A stretch of 64,000 bases of DNA from Notolepis coatsorum (lineage: Eukaryota; Chordata; Actinopteri; Aulopiformes; Paralepididae). The stretch is taken from NCBI GenBank assembly GCA_963971535.1, contig OZ020586.1, forward strand, positions 71,822,134 to 71,886,133. Direction: 5' to 3'. A program made the translations under genes and the position numbers. The notes below the pieces were generated by a model. The model made no database searches. It was not told the DNA's origin and saw only the letters and a list, made by a program, of their open reading frames with translations. Shown here one piece after another: positions 21,924 to 33,399 of the stretch; position 1 is the stretch's first letter, and every line of letters begins with the position of its first letter.

Positions 21924-23000
21924 GAGCTAACGTTATAGTAGTACCTGGATGGTGCGGGGTAACTGGCTACCGTCCCGGGAGCTCACGTTGATACCTGGAT
22001 GGTGCTAACTAACTAGCTACCGTCCCTGGAGCTCACGTTGATACCTGGATGATGCGGGGTAACTGGCTACCGTCCCGGGAGCTCACGTTGATACCTGGAT
22101 GGTGCTAACTAACTAGCTACCGTCCCGGGAGCTCACGTTGATACCTGGATGGTGCGGGGTAACTGGCTACCGTCCCAGGAGCTCACGTTGATACCTGGAT
22201 GGTGCTAACTAACTAGCTACCGTCCCGGGAGCTCACGTTGATACCTGGATGGTGCTAACTAACTGGCTACCGTCCCGGGAGCTCACGTTGATACCTGGAT
22301 GGTGCTAACTAACTAGCTACCGTCCCGGGAGCTCACGTTGATACCTGGATGGTGCTAACTAACTAGCTACCATCCCGGGAGCTCACGTTGATACCTGGAT
22401 GGTGCTAACTAACTAGCTACCGTCCCGGGAGCTCACGTTGATACCTGGATGGTGCTAACTAACTAGCTACCGTCCCGGGAGCTCACGTTGATACCTGGAT
22501 GGTGCTAACTAACTAGCTACCATCCCGGGAGCTCACGTTGATACCTGGATGGTGCGGGGTAACTGGCTACCGTCCCAGGAGCTCACGTTGATACCTGGAT
22601 GGTGCTAACTAACTAGCTACCGTCCCGGGAGCTCACGTTGATACCTGGATGGTGCTAACTAACTGGCTACCGTCCCGGGAGCTCACGTTGATACCTGGAT
22701 GGTGCTAACTAACTAGCTACCGTCCCGGGAGCTCACGTTGATACCTGGATGGTGCTAACTAACTAGCTACCATCCCGGGAGCTCACGTTGATACCTGGAT
22801 GGTGCTAACTAACTAGCTACCGTCCCGGGAGCTCACGTTGATACCTGGATGGTGCTAACTAACTAGCTACCGTCCCGGGAGCTCACGTTGATACCTGGAT
22901 GGTGCTAACTAACTAGCTACCGTCCCGGGAGCTCACGTTGATACCTGGATGGTGCTAACTAACTAGTTACCGTCCCGGGAGCTCACGTTGATACCTACTA
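21924..23000 (+). repeat. 50-bp minisatellite array 2, about 21 copies
   Basis: The unit is GAGCTCACGTTGATACCTGG followed by ATGGTGCTAACTAACTAGCT and ACCGTCCCGG, with copies every 50 bp from 21979 to 22979. A variant unit has GGTGCGGGGTAACTGGC. Units 5-9 and 13-17 carry the same series of variants, so an eight-unit (400-bp) block appears duplicated. The unit is clearly related to array 1. Confidence 0.95.
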
Positions 23001-23576
23001 ACTGGCTACCGTTCTGTGATTTGTTTACTTCAAGGTTGAAGAAAGTGCACTTTCAGGTTGAAAGAACGGCCCTAATCTCAACGTGTTTCAATATAAGCGT
23101 TATGTATGGTGATAACGAGTATATTGTTAGCTCCGCCCCCCCCCCATAAATGTCCTCTCCAGGACATTTATAACAACAAGCTTTGCAGGGCCAAGGCTAA
23201 GAGTTTACTTGTGCTGTATGACAATACATTTTAATCGAATCTCATTTTGAAATCGCTACCTGTTGAGTGGATCAGCATGGTGCAATGCCAAACCGCCGAA
23301 GTGGTTTTATATAGGGCACATTTTGCCAAGTCTTGTCCATATGGTTGTGTTTACCTCTGCCTGAGTAACGGCCTCCTGTTGATTACGGAGACGGTGGAAC
23401 ATTGGTTCTGCTTAAATAGGTGTAAACGCGGGCTGGTTCGCCAGAGAGCACCAAGATTCAGAGGCTCCAGAACGGAGCTGGAGCTTGAACCGGAGCCCTG
23501 CCGGTGTGAAAGGGGTCAGAGACTCAGAAGGAGCTTCTATCCCCAGGGCCCAGTCTTCTTCTTCTTTCGTGTAACG
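23001..23576. other. non-coding intron sequence
   Basis: Phrases such as GGTGTAAACGCGGGCTGGTT and GCCGGTGTGAAAGGGG suggest a fragment of a DNA transposon, but the limits are unclear. No gene is seen. Confidence 0.3.
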
Positions 23577-23912
23577 TCAGAGGTCCAACTCCGTATCTTG
23601 TAGCCATGCCCTTAACTCTGGTCCCACATCAAAGAGGCTGGCTTCCGAGGGTGGTTTGTATAGGGGGCAGATGGTCAGGATGTGGTCAACAGTCTGCTCA
23701 GGGTCTCCACACTCACATGCAGCGCTGTCTGCCAGGCCCCACTTCTTTAATGATGCTTTAAAGCGACCAACCCCAGATCTTAAACGGTTCAGCAGAACCC
23801 ATTGCCGGCGTGGAAGATCGTCTCCTGTGGCGCCATCTCCTGGATCCCAGATGTGGTGGTGGATACGGGTTGGCCCAGCACTCTCCCACTCTCTCTTCCA
23901 GGTTTTGGGTAG
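23577..23912 (-). pseudogene. LINE ORF2 C-terminal fragment with zinc-binding motif
   Basis: The minus strand reads WESAGPTRIHHHIWDP, then LPRRQWVLLNRLRSGVGRFK and CECGDPEQTVDHILTICPLY. This is the C-x-C-x7-H-x4-C type motif after the RT domain of several fish LINEs. Only the C-terminal ~110 residues remain. Confidence 0.65.
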
Positions 23913-24615
23913 TTCAAAACCAAAAAACAGGATTAGGATCATTTTGATATACGATCAGATCAGAAAATCCAAGCTTTAATCTGGATAAAATCTTCAAAAC
24001 GGGTAGTTCAAACTGACAACACAGGATTTGATCAGTTTGATCCCAAAAAACTGGATTATCTTGATCCCACCAGAGGGGTGGATTTCCAATGGATTACTAG
24101 AGCAAAATGTACTATACAATTTATTTAAAAACTGTGTTTCAATTTAAATAAGATTTAAAAAGTTTATTAACTGAAATAATTTTTAAAAAGTGTCATGGCA
24201 AATCAATTTCATTAAAAAGTCACGTTTGTTGTGGTGGCCTATTTTGTTTTCAACCAAATGTTGATGACATAAATGTTTATGCTCATAAAAGTATCACAAC
24301 AAAGATTGTCAATCACAAATGTAATTTAGATTACAGAAAAAATATCTTCAACAAAAAAAAAGTCCATCATCTGTCATCACCTTCAGCAAACTGAAACCTC
24401 ACTTAGAATTCAGCTCCTCAAAGCACACCTGGATGATCCAGCTGTCTTTGAATTCATGTTTTTATTTTTTTACCCTAGTGGGAGTATATTTTTTTATACA
24501 AATTCCATTATGATTTTATGTTCTTTTATGTATTTAAAAATATAATTAGACATTATAGATGTCTCTGCAATGTGATCTCTTGTCTTCCTTGTATTCGTTT
24601 TCATATCCACTAGAT

Positions 24616-25100
24616 CAGGGGTTCCCAAACTTTTCAGGCCGGGGCCCAGAAAATAAGGTGTCAGAGAGCCGCGGCCCAATGCACATCGTCAGGCTTTTTT
24701 TTTTTTTTTTTTGTCAGGCGACCGATTTTTTAAGCCAAATATCACTTCAATCCTATTAAGTTAGTTCAAGTTAGTTATTCATTTATATGTGCTATTTATG
24801 AGAGGGCTAACTTGTTGCAAAATAATAATGATAATAATAATAGCCTCATTAAAATACTATTGTTGCTTCGGTTGTTTTCAACGTTTTATGTGCATAATCT
24901 GTTATTTAGTTTGAAATGTTCGTTGAAATAAGTAGATTTTTCGTTTTTGTTTATTTATTAAGTTAATATAAAACCATATAGTCACATTTTAGAATACAAT
25001 AGAATAGAATTTTAGAATACAACTAGAAACACTGTCCTGGCCTGCTTCTAAGTTCAGTGGCCTGACAAAAAAATAAAAAAATTAAAAAATTAAAAAATTA

Positions 25101-25133
<33 letters not shown>

Positions 25134-25209
25134 TTTAATCATCTCGCGGCCCATCCGTGGCTGCTCGCGGCCCACCTTTGGGTCGCGACCCCGACTTTGG
25201 GAACCACTG
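24616..25209. mobile_element. hAT-type element A
   Basis: The ends are CAGGGGTTCCCAAACTTTTC and GACTTTGGGAACCACTG. It is flanked on both sides by CACTAGAT (24608-24615 and 25210-25217). CGCGGCCCA motifs recur internally. It is non-autonomous, with several poly-A and poly-T tracts. Confidence 0.9.
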
Positions 25210-25361
25210 CACTAGATCAGTGGTGCCCAACCAGTCGATCGCGATCGACAGGTAGATCGTGGGCCGATTTCAACTAGATCTTGATTAATAAAATTTGATT
25301 ATAAAAAAAAAAAAAAAACGTTTTATTTTTTTTTGCTAAATCAACTCTGCCTCTCCTTGTT

Positions 25362-25735
25362 AACTAAATCAAAATCAAATCAAATTTATTTATAGGGCCC
25401 GACAACACACGTTAATGTCCCCATGGGCCGTACAGGTCTTCTTTAAACAAGTCAAGAAGACAACATAACAATAAGTCAAGAACAGAACAAGAACACCATA
25501 GGGTCCAAACATTTTTTAGATGAATGCAAATAAATGAAAGAATGCAAGCACTCCCAGACATACCCCACGCGAAGGTAAGGAAAAACTCACTAAAACCTAA
25601 CAATAGGGAAAAAAAGCTCCACAGGCAATGTGGAGGAGAGAAACCTTAGAAGGGCCGTTCAAGGGGGGATCTCCCTTCTTAGATGTCGGTGATAGTAGTG
25701 TTGCAGACGGACAGTTGGTAAGCATGCACTCATGT
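25362..25735. repeat. retroelement fragment nested in B
   Basis: CAAAATCAAATCAAATTTAT, GAAGGTAAGGAAAAACTCAC and GGAGAGAAACCTTAGAAGGG are phrases of a common fish non-LTR retroelement 3' region. It is non-coding. Confidence 0.5.
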
Positions 25736-25739
25736 GTGT

Positions 25740-25890
25740 GGTGGTATGACGGTATACCAGGGTATTTCGAGATCCCGCCGGTATGATTCTCAATACCGTG
25801 ACGTCACAGACTGCTATTACACTGACACTGAGTTGATTGTAGTGCACAGCACACGCCAGCAGAGGGTTACGTGGCTATCGTTCTGGGACT
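25740..25890 (+). repeat. 151-bp fragment identical to 21771-21921
   Basis: It runs from GGTGGTATGACGGTATACC to GGCTATCGTTCTGGGACT without a mismatch to the copy at 21771. It represents the subterminal part of a TAGGCTTGGG-type hAT element without its terminus. Confidence 0.9.
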
Positions 25891-27689
25891 ACAACAAGCA
25901 ATGCTGTTTGTTATTTAAGATGAGGTCGGACTCGGCACTGACAGATTTGTGTTCATTATGCTGCTTTTATAAAGCCTCAAATGACGGCTTACAATTGTAC
26001 AATTTTGGCTGGTAGCTCTCGGCTAGGTGGTAAATTAAAAAGTAGATCTTGGTTCAAAAAAGGTTAGGCACCCCTGCACTAGATCATAGGTGTCAAACTC
26101 ATGGCCCGCGGGCCAAATGTGGCCCGCCACGTCATTTGATGTGCCCCCCCAAGAGCTCTGGTATAACATTTTTATTTTTATTTTTTTAAACATTAATCTT
26201 GGGTAAAGAAATAGCGGCGTTAAAATAATTGTGGGTTAATGCGTTAATAAAGCTTTAACTTTGACAGCCTTAGTTATTACACATTCTTACACATACATGT
26301 ATGTTGAACATCTGAGGTATTGATGAAGTAACAAAGGAAAAAAGCCAAAAGCACTTATTACTCCTCAGACATTCTTTGACAATTTTACAGCCCAAAATAC
26401 AAAAAAGATCCAGGCGGAATAGTTAACAAAGGGTTGAAGAAATATTGTCTGAACTGTCAGATGCAAACTGGCTGTGTGACATAACCGAGCATCTCGCTCA
26501 ATTGAATAAGAAGCTGTAGGGACTAGGCTTGGACGGTATGACGGTATATCAGGGTATTTAGAAATCCCGACGGTATTGAAAATCAATACCGTCCGTCACC
26601 GTCAAAATCACAGATGCGCTTCAGTTTCTATAACAGTGAAACGGAGTTTTGAGTGTAGTGCACACATGGAGTGTAGTGTACACACGCGCCAGCAGAGGGC
26701 GAGGCCGCTCTAGTGGAGCGAGTGGGTCACAACAGTGTTCACGTTTTACGGTAATGTTGCGACAGTGCTGTGAAAATACCGTAAAGCGTTGTGATGAGAG
26801 TTTGTGTGTGTTGTTGTGGAGCAACTGGTGGAGCAAGCAAATAATCCGTCTCTTATTATATGTATATATAATAATATATAAAAAATATTTTTTAGGGGCA
26901 CATTTTTTTATAACAATTTTACCATTATTAAAAAAATATGTTCCTCCTGCCTCATTACTGTGGTCCTTTTATTTAACATTTAAGTGCGTTTGTTTTCAGG
27001 TTTGTATCTTTTATAATGAACCAACTGAGAAAGTGTGTAAATCACTAATAGAACAAAAACAACAAACTGTGTGTGTGTGTGCGCGCGCGCTTGTGTAGTG
27101 CTCCTTGAATGAGATCATCACAACACACACACCATTAATCAGGAGGACAAGAAACTCTGCATACATTTGTTTCACAATGAAAAGTGCTTTAGAAATCAAA
27201 TGAATTATTATTATTGTAAATAACCCCATGAAAGGTTTATTATTTGTATGGGTAATTACCTGCTTCATATTTGAGATGTTACTGGTTTCAGTGTGTGCCT
27301 AAAGTGATCAATGTGTTGGGCCGTTTATAGAGATCTATGCCAATTAATGTTTATGTATATCCGGGACTTTTTTTTATAAGAATTGAGAGGTATTTGTATA
27401 TATGACCTTTATTTTGAAAACTGTTGCAACGCAACCTTATTTACATTTGCGCTTTTGACAGTGAAATGTTCAGTCCAACTTAGCTCGAAGGAAAGACTAA
27501 TAAAAAAGGTTTAATTGACCCGTATGAGGCTCTTACGGTAGGACTTTGATTGTTTATAGAAGTGGAATGTAATACTATGCAAAACGAGAAATAAACAGTG
27601 ATTTTACGAGCAGTAAAGTTGCAAGCCACTTTCATTTCATATACGGGGAAACGACAATTATTAGTATTATCTTATTTGCATATTGTCTC

Positions 27690-27790
27690 ATTATTAGATA
27701 GATAGATAGATAGGTTGATACTTTATTGATCCGCGGTGTCAATTTAAGTAGACAGTATTTCACGTCCTAATAGTGGGGTACTCACGTAAT
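27690..27790 (-). repeat. (GATA)n and adjacent retroelement 3' end
   Basis: TAGATAGATAGATAGG is followed by TTGATACTTTATTGATCCGC. This is the usual tail arrangement, in reverse, of an RTE/Rex3-type LINE in fish. Confidence 0.5.
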
Positions 27791-29195
27791 GCATGGCTGA
27801 TCCTGAACGTTAGAAGTTTCCGTGTCCCCGTCAATCAATCATCACATCATCACGTCAATCATCATCATCTTATCCTCTCTCCACATCGGACGTGGTTGTC
27901 ATAAAATGGACTGATATGATATCCATTATCCACTCCGTTGTTCTTGCGGAGCAAGAGCCATATTATTATTTAAAGGAAGCGGCCACATTCAGTTTCGTTT
28001 CGCTAGGAATTATGGGATTTGGTGTTGGATGTATAGACTACGCAGACAGGGACATGGTCTTTAATCGCACGATAGACTACAAGTACCAAGTATATAGCGT
28101 GACCAATGTTCCCTCTAATTATTTTTTGGTCTGAGCAAACACTCAAACCTCCTGAGCAGACATCAGCAACTACTGAGCAACATACATCACCTGCCGATTA
28201 ACCGGTTAGTTGATAAGCGGCGGTTTGTAAAAAATCTGAGAATCTTAATTTCCCTTAATGTCTAACATAAAAATATATACATTTTGCTGATACACAGAGA
28301 AATAATACAAAAAGGCATATATATTCCTTAAGCTAATATTTATTTGACCATTGATTGACGATACAGAGCATAGTCCTTACTTTGGCAGCGGCGGTGTGAG
28401 TCGTGTCACTAACTTTTGTCTTTTTAGGAGGCTGACTAGTCATTATTTTATTAAGTGAATTATAATGCGACTTCAAGGGTGACCATATTGTGATTTTTTT
28501 TAAAGAGGACACTCTGCCTTCAGCCTCAAGATACTTAATCAAAGTTTACTCAAAGATGCCTTATCATTATAATATATTTAAAGTATACCTCCTCTGTATG
28601 GATATAAAATTATTGTTTAAATTATTTTATATAACAAAATAATATCTCTCTATAACCAAAGTTACTCAACATGCTGTATTATGCCTAAAGTAATCTGACA
28701 AATCTCAAGAAAATAACTAAATCAACCTATGACAAAATAATATATATTTTCAAGTCTTACTGGACAAAATAAATAACAAGAAAAATATGATGTAATGTTC
28801 TAAATAATACCTCCTGTATTAGAAAATCCAGCTTTAAAAAATATATCTTTATCTTTTCAATGTAATGTAAATTATAAAACAGTAACCTCACAAAGATACT
28901 AATTTAAAAGTGCACTATGCAGTTTCAGATTTGTTGCAATTAGTGTACTAAACTAATTTATTACACACATAATCCTTATGATTGTATCATAAGCATCTTA
29001 TCAAACCAAAACATCATTTTGAGGCATCAAAATAGTTTTCAATTATTTTCTTTCTCTCTCTGTATAGCTGCATTCTTCAATCAATTTGGTCAACTTTGCC
29101 ATCAAACTCTCACCTTGCACTGCTTTGTTTGTAATGTTTTGCTGTGTCCATGTGAGCTTTGAGATCGCCAGCACCTTTATTAGACACATAAACAT

Positions 29196-29928
29196 TAGGG
29201 GTGGGACGATACATCGATCCAGATCGATACATCGATGTAATTATCAACAATCGAATCGGATCGATGCGATGTAATAAGATCGATTCATATCGATACTCTT
29301 ATTTTGAAAATCCTGTGGCGAGTCTCATATCCGCCCAAGAACAACAGCAGTAGCTCCGTGTGTGTAGACGTTACAGCATAGCATTCTCCCTTTCTGTGTG
29401 TGTGTGTGCGCGCGTCTTTGGAAAGACCAGATGAGGTCAGAGGAGTTTGATGTTTAAATGTTATTTAAACATAAACAATATAATACATAATAAATGTAGG
29501 CCTATACATGATCATGCAACATCAACAAATTGTTGTAGGAACGGTTTGGAAGAGGGAGGTTGTGAGTTTTGAGTTCCAAAAAATGTAGCTTAAAGTTTAA
29601 AGCTCAATATATAAAAACGTGGCACTTTACAGTGAACAGGAGGTCTATTTGTATTTAAAACAATAGATTGATTTTCCTTTAAATGTCTGGAAGAGCTCAA
29701 AAATACAAATGTCAAATGATATTTTCATTACCTTTTTTTTGTTGATCTAAATGTTACTGATTGTGTTAAATGGGCATATGATATCATCTCATATCGATCG
29801 CAGGCACCTGAATCTAATCGTATCGTATTGTATCGTGAGAGACTTTGTGATATCGGCAAATATCGTATCGTTGTCCAAAGAATCGATATCGTATCGTATC
29901 ATGATGAAACTGGTGATTCCCACCCCTA
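29196..29928. mobile_element. hAT-type element E nested in K
   Basis: It starts TAGGGGTGGGACGATACATC and ends GGTGATTCCCACCCCTA, with the perfect duplication ATAAACAT (29188-29195 and 29929-29936). Repeated ATCGTATCGTATC motifs lie near both ends. Confidence 0.9.
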
Positions 29929-30187
29929 ATAAACATATGGTCAAGCTTTGCACGCGTTGCACTCCGCTTCCAATTAGTCTCGACCGGGATGATAAATTGG
30001 AAATTTTCTCTGCAGTTAATCTGTAATGTACATTTTCGCGTTTGCATTGTGAGGAGCCAGCAATGCTGGTCGGATCTGTCCACTTCCTCATCTGTTGTGT
30101 GTGTCTGTGTGAGTGTGCAGTAGCGCTGCCCACAAAGCACTGAAAGCGGGGCTTCTCTTGGTAACGTCACACGCAACAGGTTACCGT

Positions 30188-30310
30188 TAGGGATGTCCCG
30201 ATCAAATTTTTTTGCTCCCGATCCGATCCCGATCATGTGATTTTGAGTATCTACCGATACCGATCTTTCCCGATCCGATCAAAAAAATTAAATAAATAAA
30301 TAAAAATAAT
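30188..30310 (+). mobile_element. truncated hAT left end (TAGGGATGTCCCGATC)
   Basis: The terminus TAGGGATGTCCCGATC is followed by GATCCGATCCCGATC and CTACCGATACCGATC motifs. No right end is recognisable. Confidence 0.55.
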
Positions 30311-31551
30311 AAATATATATTTCTTTTTTATCCCAATTTCTCACATTACATTCACCCTCAATGTTAATGTTATCCGGGTGAAAAGTTAACTTCATTCAAG
30401 CGAGGCATTGCAATCCTTGACATAAATCATTTGATGTATAATTAAATCAAAGGAAATGCGTTTGGGTCTGAGAGTGTGGCTGGTCTGCCGTTCTGCAGCT
30501 GGATACTTTTGGTTTGTTTTGGCAAAATTCTTCTGCTCTGTGTGACAATAAATAAATGAATGATGATATGCAATTTAAAACCAAAACTAAGGCCTCAGTA
30601 TGAGTTTAAGACGTGGACATGGTCATGTTTGTTGAATAAAAAAAAAATAGTAGAAAAAAAAAAAATCATTTTTTTTCCCCGACCGATTTCAGATGTGCGC
30701 GGGAGCGTTTTGCCATGTGCGCACGCGCGCACGGGCGCACCTTAGGGGGAACATTGAGCGTGACCCAGATTCACTCCACGAAAATCTTTTTTTCACTCAG
30801 GCTATCGCAGTAAGTTCATTCATTGCCGACAGATTCTTTCATAGCACCACGACATTGTGTCGCACTGTACAGCCTTGGTTGTAGGCTAATGTTTAAAAAA
30901 AAATCCAATTTGTATGGATTAATTTAGGAGTGAAATGCGAATGAAGCGTTGAAATCTCTACTCGCAACGTTGCTACCAGATATAATATTTCAATCGCAAC
31001 GGCCAAATTAAGGGGCAATTTGCGACGAGATCATCGCAGTGTACAGCCCTGCCCTGAACTAAATCAATGACTAGGTTATAAAGCATTCAAGTAGTTTTCA
31101 CTGCACATAGAAGTAGCCAAACAACGGGAGCATTTCGGGAGCATATGACCAATACCCAGGCAATTTCTAGCCCTTAAGGAATCAAATAGTCTGCCATGGC
31201 TAGATGCTAACGCTAAAACGGTGCAGGCTTCTACCGGTGCGGGACTAAGAGAGCTGACGATGATTTGTTTACTTGGTAACACGGGTTCGGGTTGCCCCCC
31301 CCCCCCCCGCTGATGAAAATGAAAGTCATACCGTCAAATACCGTGCACCGCGGTATTATATCATAAAGGTTTGACGGTGTGGAAAAAAGGATACCGCCCA
31401 AGCCTAGTAGGGACGCAAACAAGTCCCACCCAAAACTTGACCAATATAGTTGTGAACTGAGACAACCCTTATTTTGTTATTTTTTAGTACAGTTACAGTT
31501 GTGTGTTCATGCAGACACATAATAGCAATTTCATTACAAATTGAAAATGGT

Positions 31552-31680
31552 GGACCCTGATGTAAACAAGTCGAAAGTCTTTCTCTGGTCTGCATCCCCT
31601 TAACAATTGTGTATTGAGCTGTACTGTACTGCTGTACCCATTCTGCAATCTGTTAATTAAAGTTAATTAAACTATCTTCC
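31552..31680 (+). repeat. retroelement 3' tail, copy 1
   Basis: GGACCCTGATGTAAACAAG through CCCATTCTGCAATCTGTTAA, about 90% identical to 33400-33530 and with the same end as 58655-58716. Confidence 0.65.
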
Positions 31681-33059
31681 ATTAGTTGGATGTATGGCCT
31701 CTGCAAGGTTGTGTGCAGCCATTTGTTTTTGTAACATCTGCTACATCTGTCCCACGTGTTCTTTGCAGCTCAGTTGTTAGTTCTGCCCCTCTTGACTGTG
31801 ACAAAAAGGTTTTGAACAAACTTAATGTCATAGCTTGTATTTGATGATCTTCTTCTTTGTTATTTACTTGAATGGTTTGATCATTGATTAATGGAGTAAT
31901 ATGGGGTTCAGATAAACTAAAATTATTTGTTAAAATAACATAAGCTAACATATATTTTTACATCTATGCAAATGCATATGCAATATGTATAACTTGAATA
32001 AGTAATAAATACAGAAACAACATGTTTAACAATATGTAAATGAGTAGCTACATTTATTTTACATTACATTAACATTTATACGGTCTTTGGCCCTTTGAGG
32101 GCAACCATAATGCTGGTGTGGCCCTCTGTGAAAATGAGTTTGACACCCCTGCACTAGATGGAGAGGATCAAAACACTGATATTCAGGATCTAGTCATCTT
32201 GAAAAGTCTGAATCTGGACCAGGGTGATCCTATCCTGAATTGCTTTGAAATACCGGGACACAATCTGGCAGAGTTGTCTGATCCTGGATCATAAAAAATT
32301 GGATTTCAAAAACTGATTGAGATTAAAAGTTTTTTTTTAACTTACTTACTTTCTTTTATATGTAGCACAATCTCAGGGGCTCATACAGAAACAAGCATTT
32401 CATCATAAAGTATTCTGTATTTTGACAAATAATAAACAAACTTGAAACGTGAAACCGAGGCTCTGTCTGGAGCACGGAAAGACCTGGGCTGAGATTCTGT
32501 TAGTAATTCCCTCCACGCAGAAGACATGGCTGAGTAGAGACAACTATGGCAGTGTCCATCGAAATGAGTCTCTATTATGGGCTACTCTATAACCAGTGAT
32601 GTCACCATAGACGCCTGCGCAATAGAGCACGCGGAGCGGGTGCTCTACGACTATTGAACATGGGGGGGCAAACGCTGGTTTTGCTCCCCCACTTTTTGAT
32701 CATATGAAAAATATGATATACCCCCCCCATATATAAATCTAACCATAACTAAGTAATTTCAATCAAATTAATAATACGCAATGACACTTAATAGCAAGTT
32801 TTTAAGTTTCCAAAGATTGTGTGACCCCCCACTTTAATGGTTTGATCCAGTGCCCACGGGCCACGGTTCGTCGGCATGGCGTATACGACATGTTGGGGGA
32901 GGCGGCTTTTTCGAAAGCCCTTGAAAAATTCAGGCTGGATATTGGATAACATTGTGACTGGATTATTCTTCGGCGTTTACATCAAAATGGAGCAAATCAT
33001 CATGTAAGTCGAACACTGTGACTGTATACTAAATGCGCAAACAGATTGAAACTGAATAT

Positions 33060-33398
33060 TTCTCGTATGGTGAGCCTCGGCGCTGCTGCGCTGCACCGAG
33101 TGAATCCAGAGATACGGGATGGTGCGCAGGTGCTGTGATCACCCAACGGCGGAAATAATGCCGCTTTGAGCAGTTTATAAAAAAATATTAAAAATATTTA
33201 TTAGCAACGCCGAGCTTTCAAACCATCCCGTATCTCTGTGCGAACCCCTCGTGCAACTGTGAGCACCTTTGTAATGTCTCTGTGATACTTGTATAACGAA
33301 CGGTTCGGCCAGAACCAGTCCTTCATGGTAAATCTAGGTTGGTTTCCCATTGAGGAGCAAGTGACTGTGGATTCACTCGGTGCAGCACAGTCACGAAA
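33060..33398. repeat. imperfect inverted repeat
   Basis: CTGCACCGAGTGAATCCA (33091) is the inverse of TGGATTCACTCGGTGCAG (33368). AGAGATACGGGATGG (33109) is the inverse of CCATCCCGTATCTCT (33224). The two pairs are nested. Confidence 0.7.
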
Positions 33399-33399
33399 G

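Larger units (their letters stand above)
25218..26076. mobile_element. hAT-type element B
   Basis: The ends are CAGTGGTGCCCAACCAGTCG and AAAAGGTTAGGCACCCCTG. It is flanked by the same octamer CACTAGAT (25210-25217 and 26077-26084). It contains a retroelement fragment (about 25360-25735) and the 151-bp hAT fragment 25740-25890. Confidence 0.88.
28104..30756. mobile_element. hAT-type element K nested in D
   Basis: It starts CAATGTTCCCTCTAATT and ends CTTAGGGGGAACATTG, with the perfect 8-bp duplication AGCGTGAC (28096-28103 and 30757-30764). It contains GTGCGCACGCGCGCAC near the right end. It is non-coding and carries element E plus a left end of the TAGGGATGTCCCGATC family at 30188. Confidence 0.85.
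26524..31406. mobile_element. hAT-type element D nested in C
   Basis: It starts TAGGCTTGGACGGTATGACG and ends GGATACCGCCCAAGCCTA. The 8-bp duplication GTAGGGAC (26516-26523 and 31407-31414) is perfect. It contains K and E plus a (GATA)n-ended retroelement piece. No intact transposase was found. Confidence 0.88.
26085..32151. mobile_element. hAT-type element C (with nested D, K and E)
   Basis: It starts CATAGGTGTCAAACTCATGG and ends ATGAGTTTGACACCCCTG, and is flanked by CACTAGAT (26077-26084 and 32152-32159). The ends carry GGCCCGCGGGCC and GTGGCCCTCTG motifs typical of this abundant family. Its own length without the nested elements is about 1.2 kb. Confidence 0.88.
23908..32340. mobile_element. 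older element or repeat J, host of the hAT series
   Basis: The left part (23908-24607; GGGTAGTTCAAAACC, GGATTAGGATCATTTTGATA) and right part (32160-32340; GGATCTAGTCATCTTG, CCTGGATCATAAAAAATTGG) have matching style and become continuous when the three inserts at CACTAGAT are removed. The class is undetermined. Confidence 0.4.

Noticed and set aside
21924..23000. Regularly spaced 50-bp repeats as a possible CRISPR-like array
   Set aside because: The whole 50-bp unit is repeated with no unique spacers, and the genome is eukaryotic. It is a minisatellite.
27892..28134. 80-residue ORF inside element D
   Set aside because: It has no recognisable domain and is interrupted by the edge of element K. 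It is probably chance.
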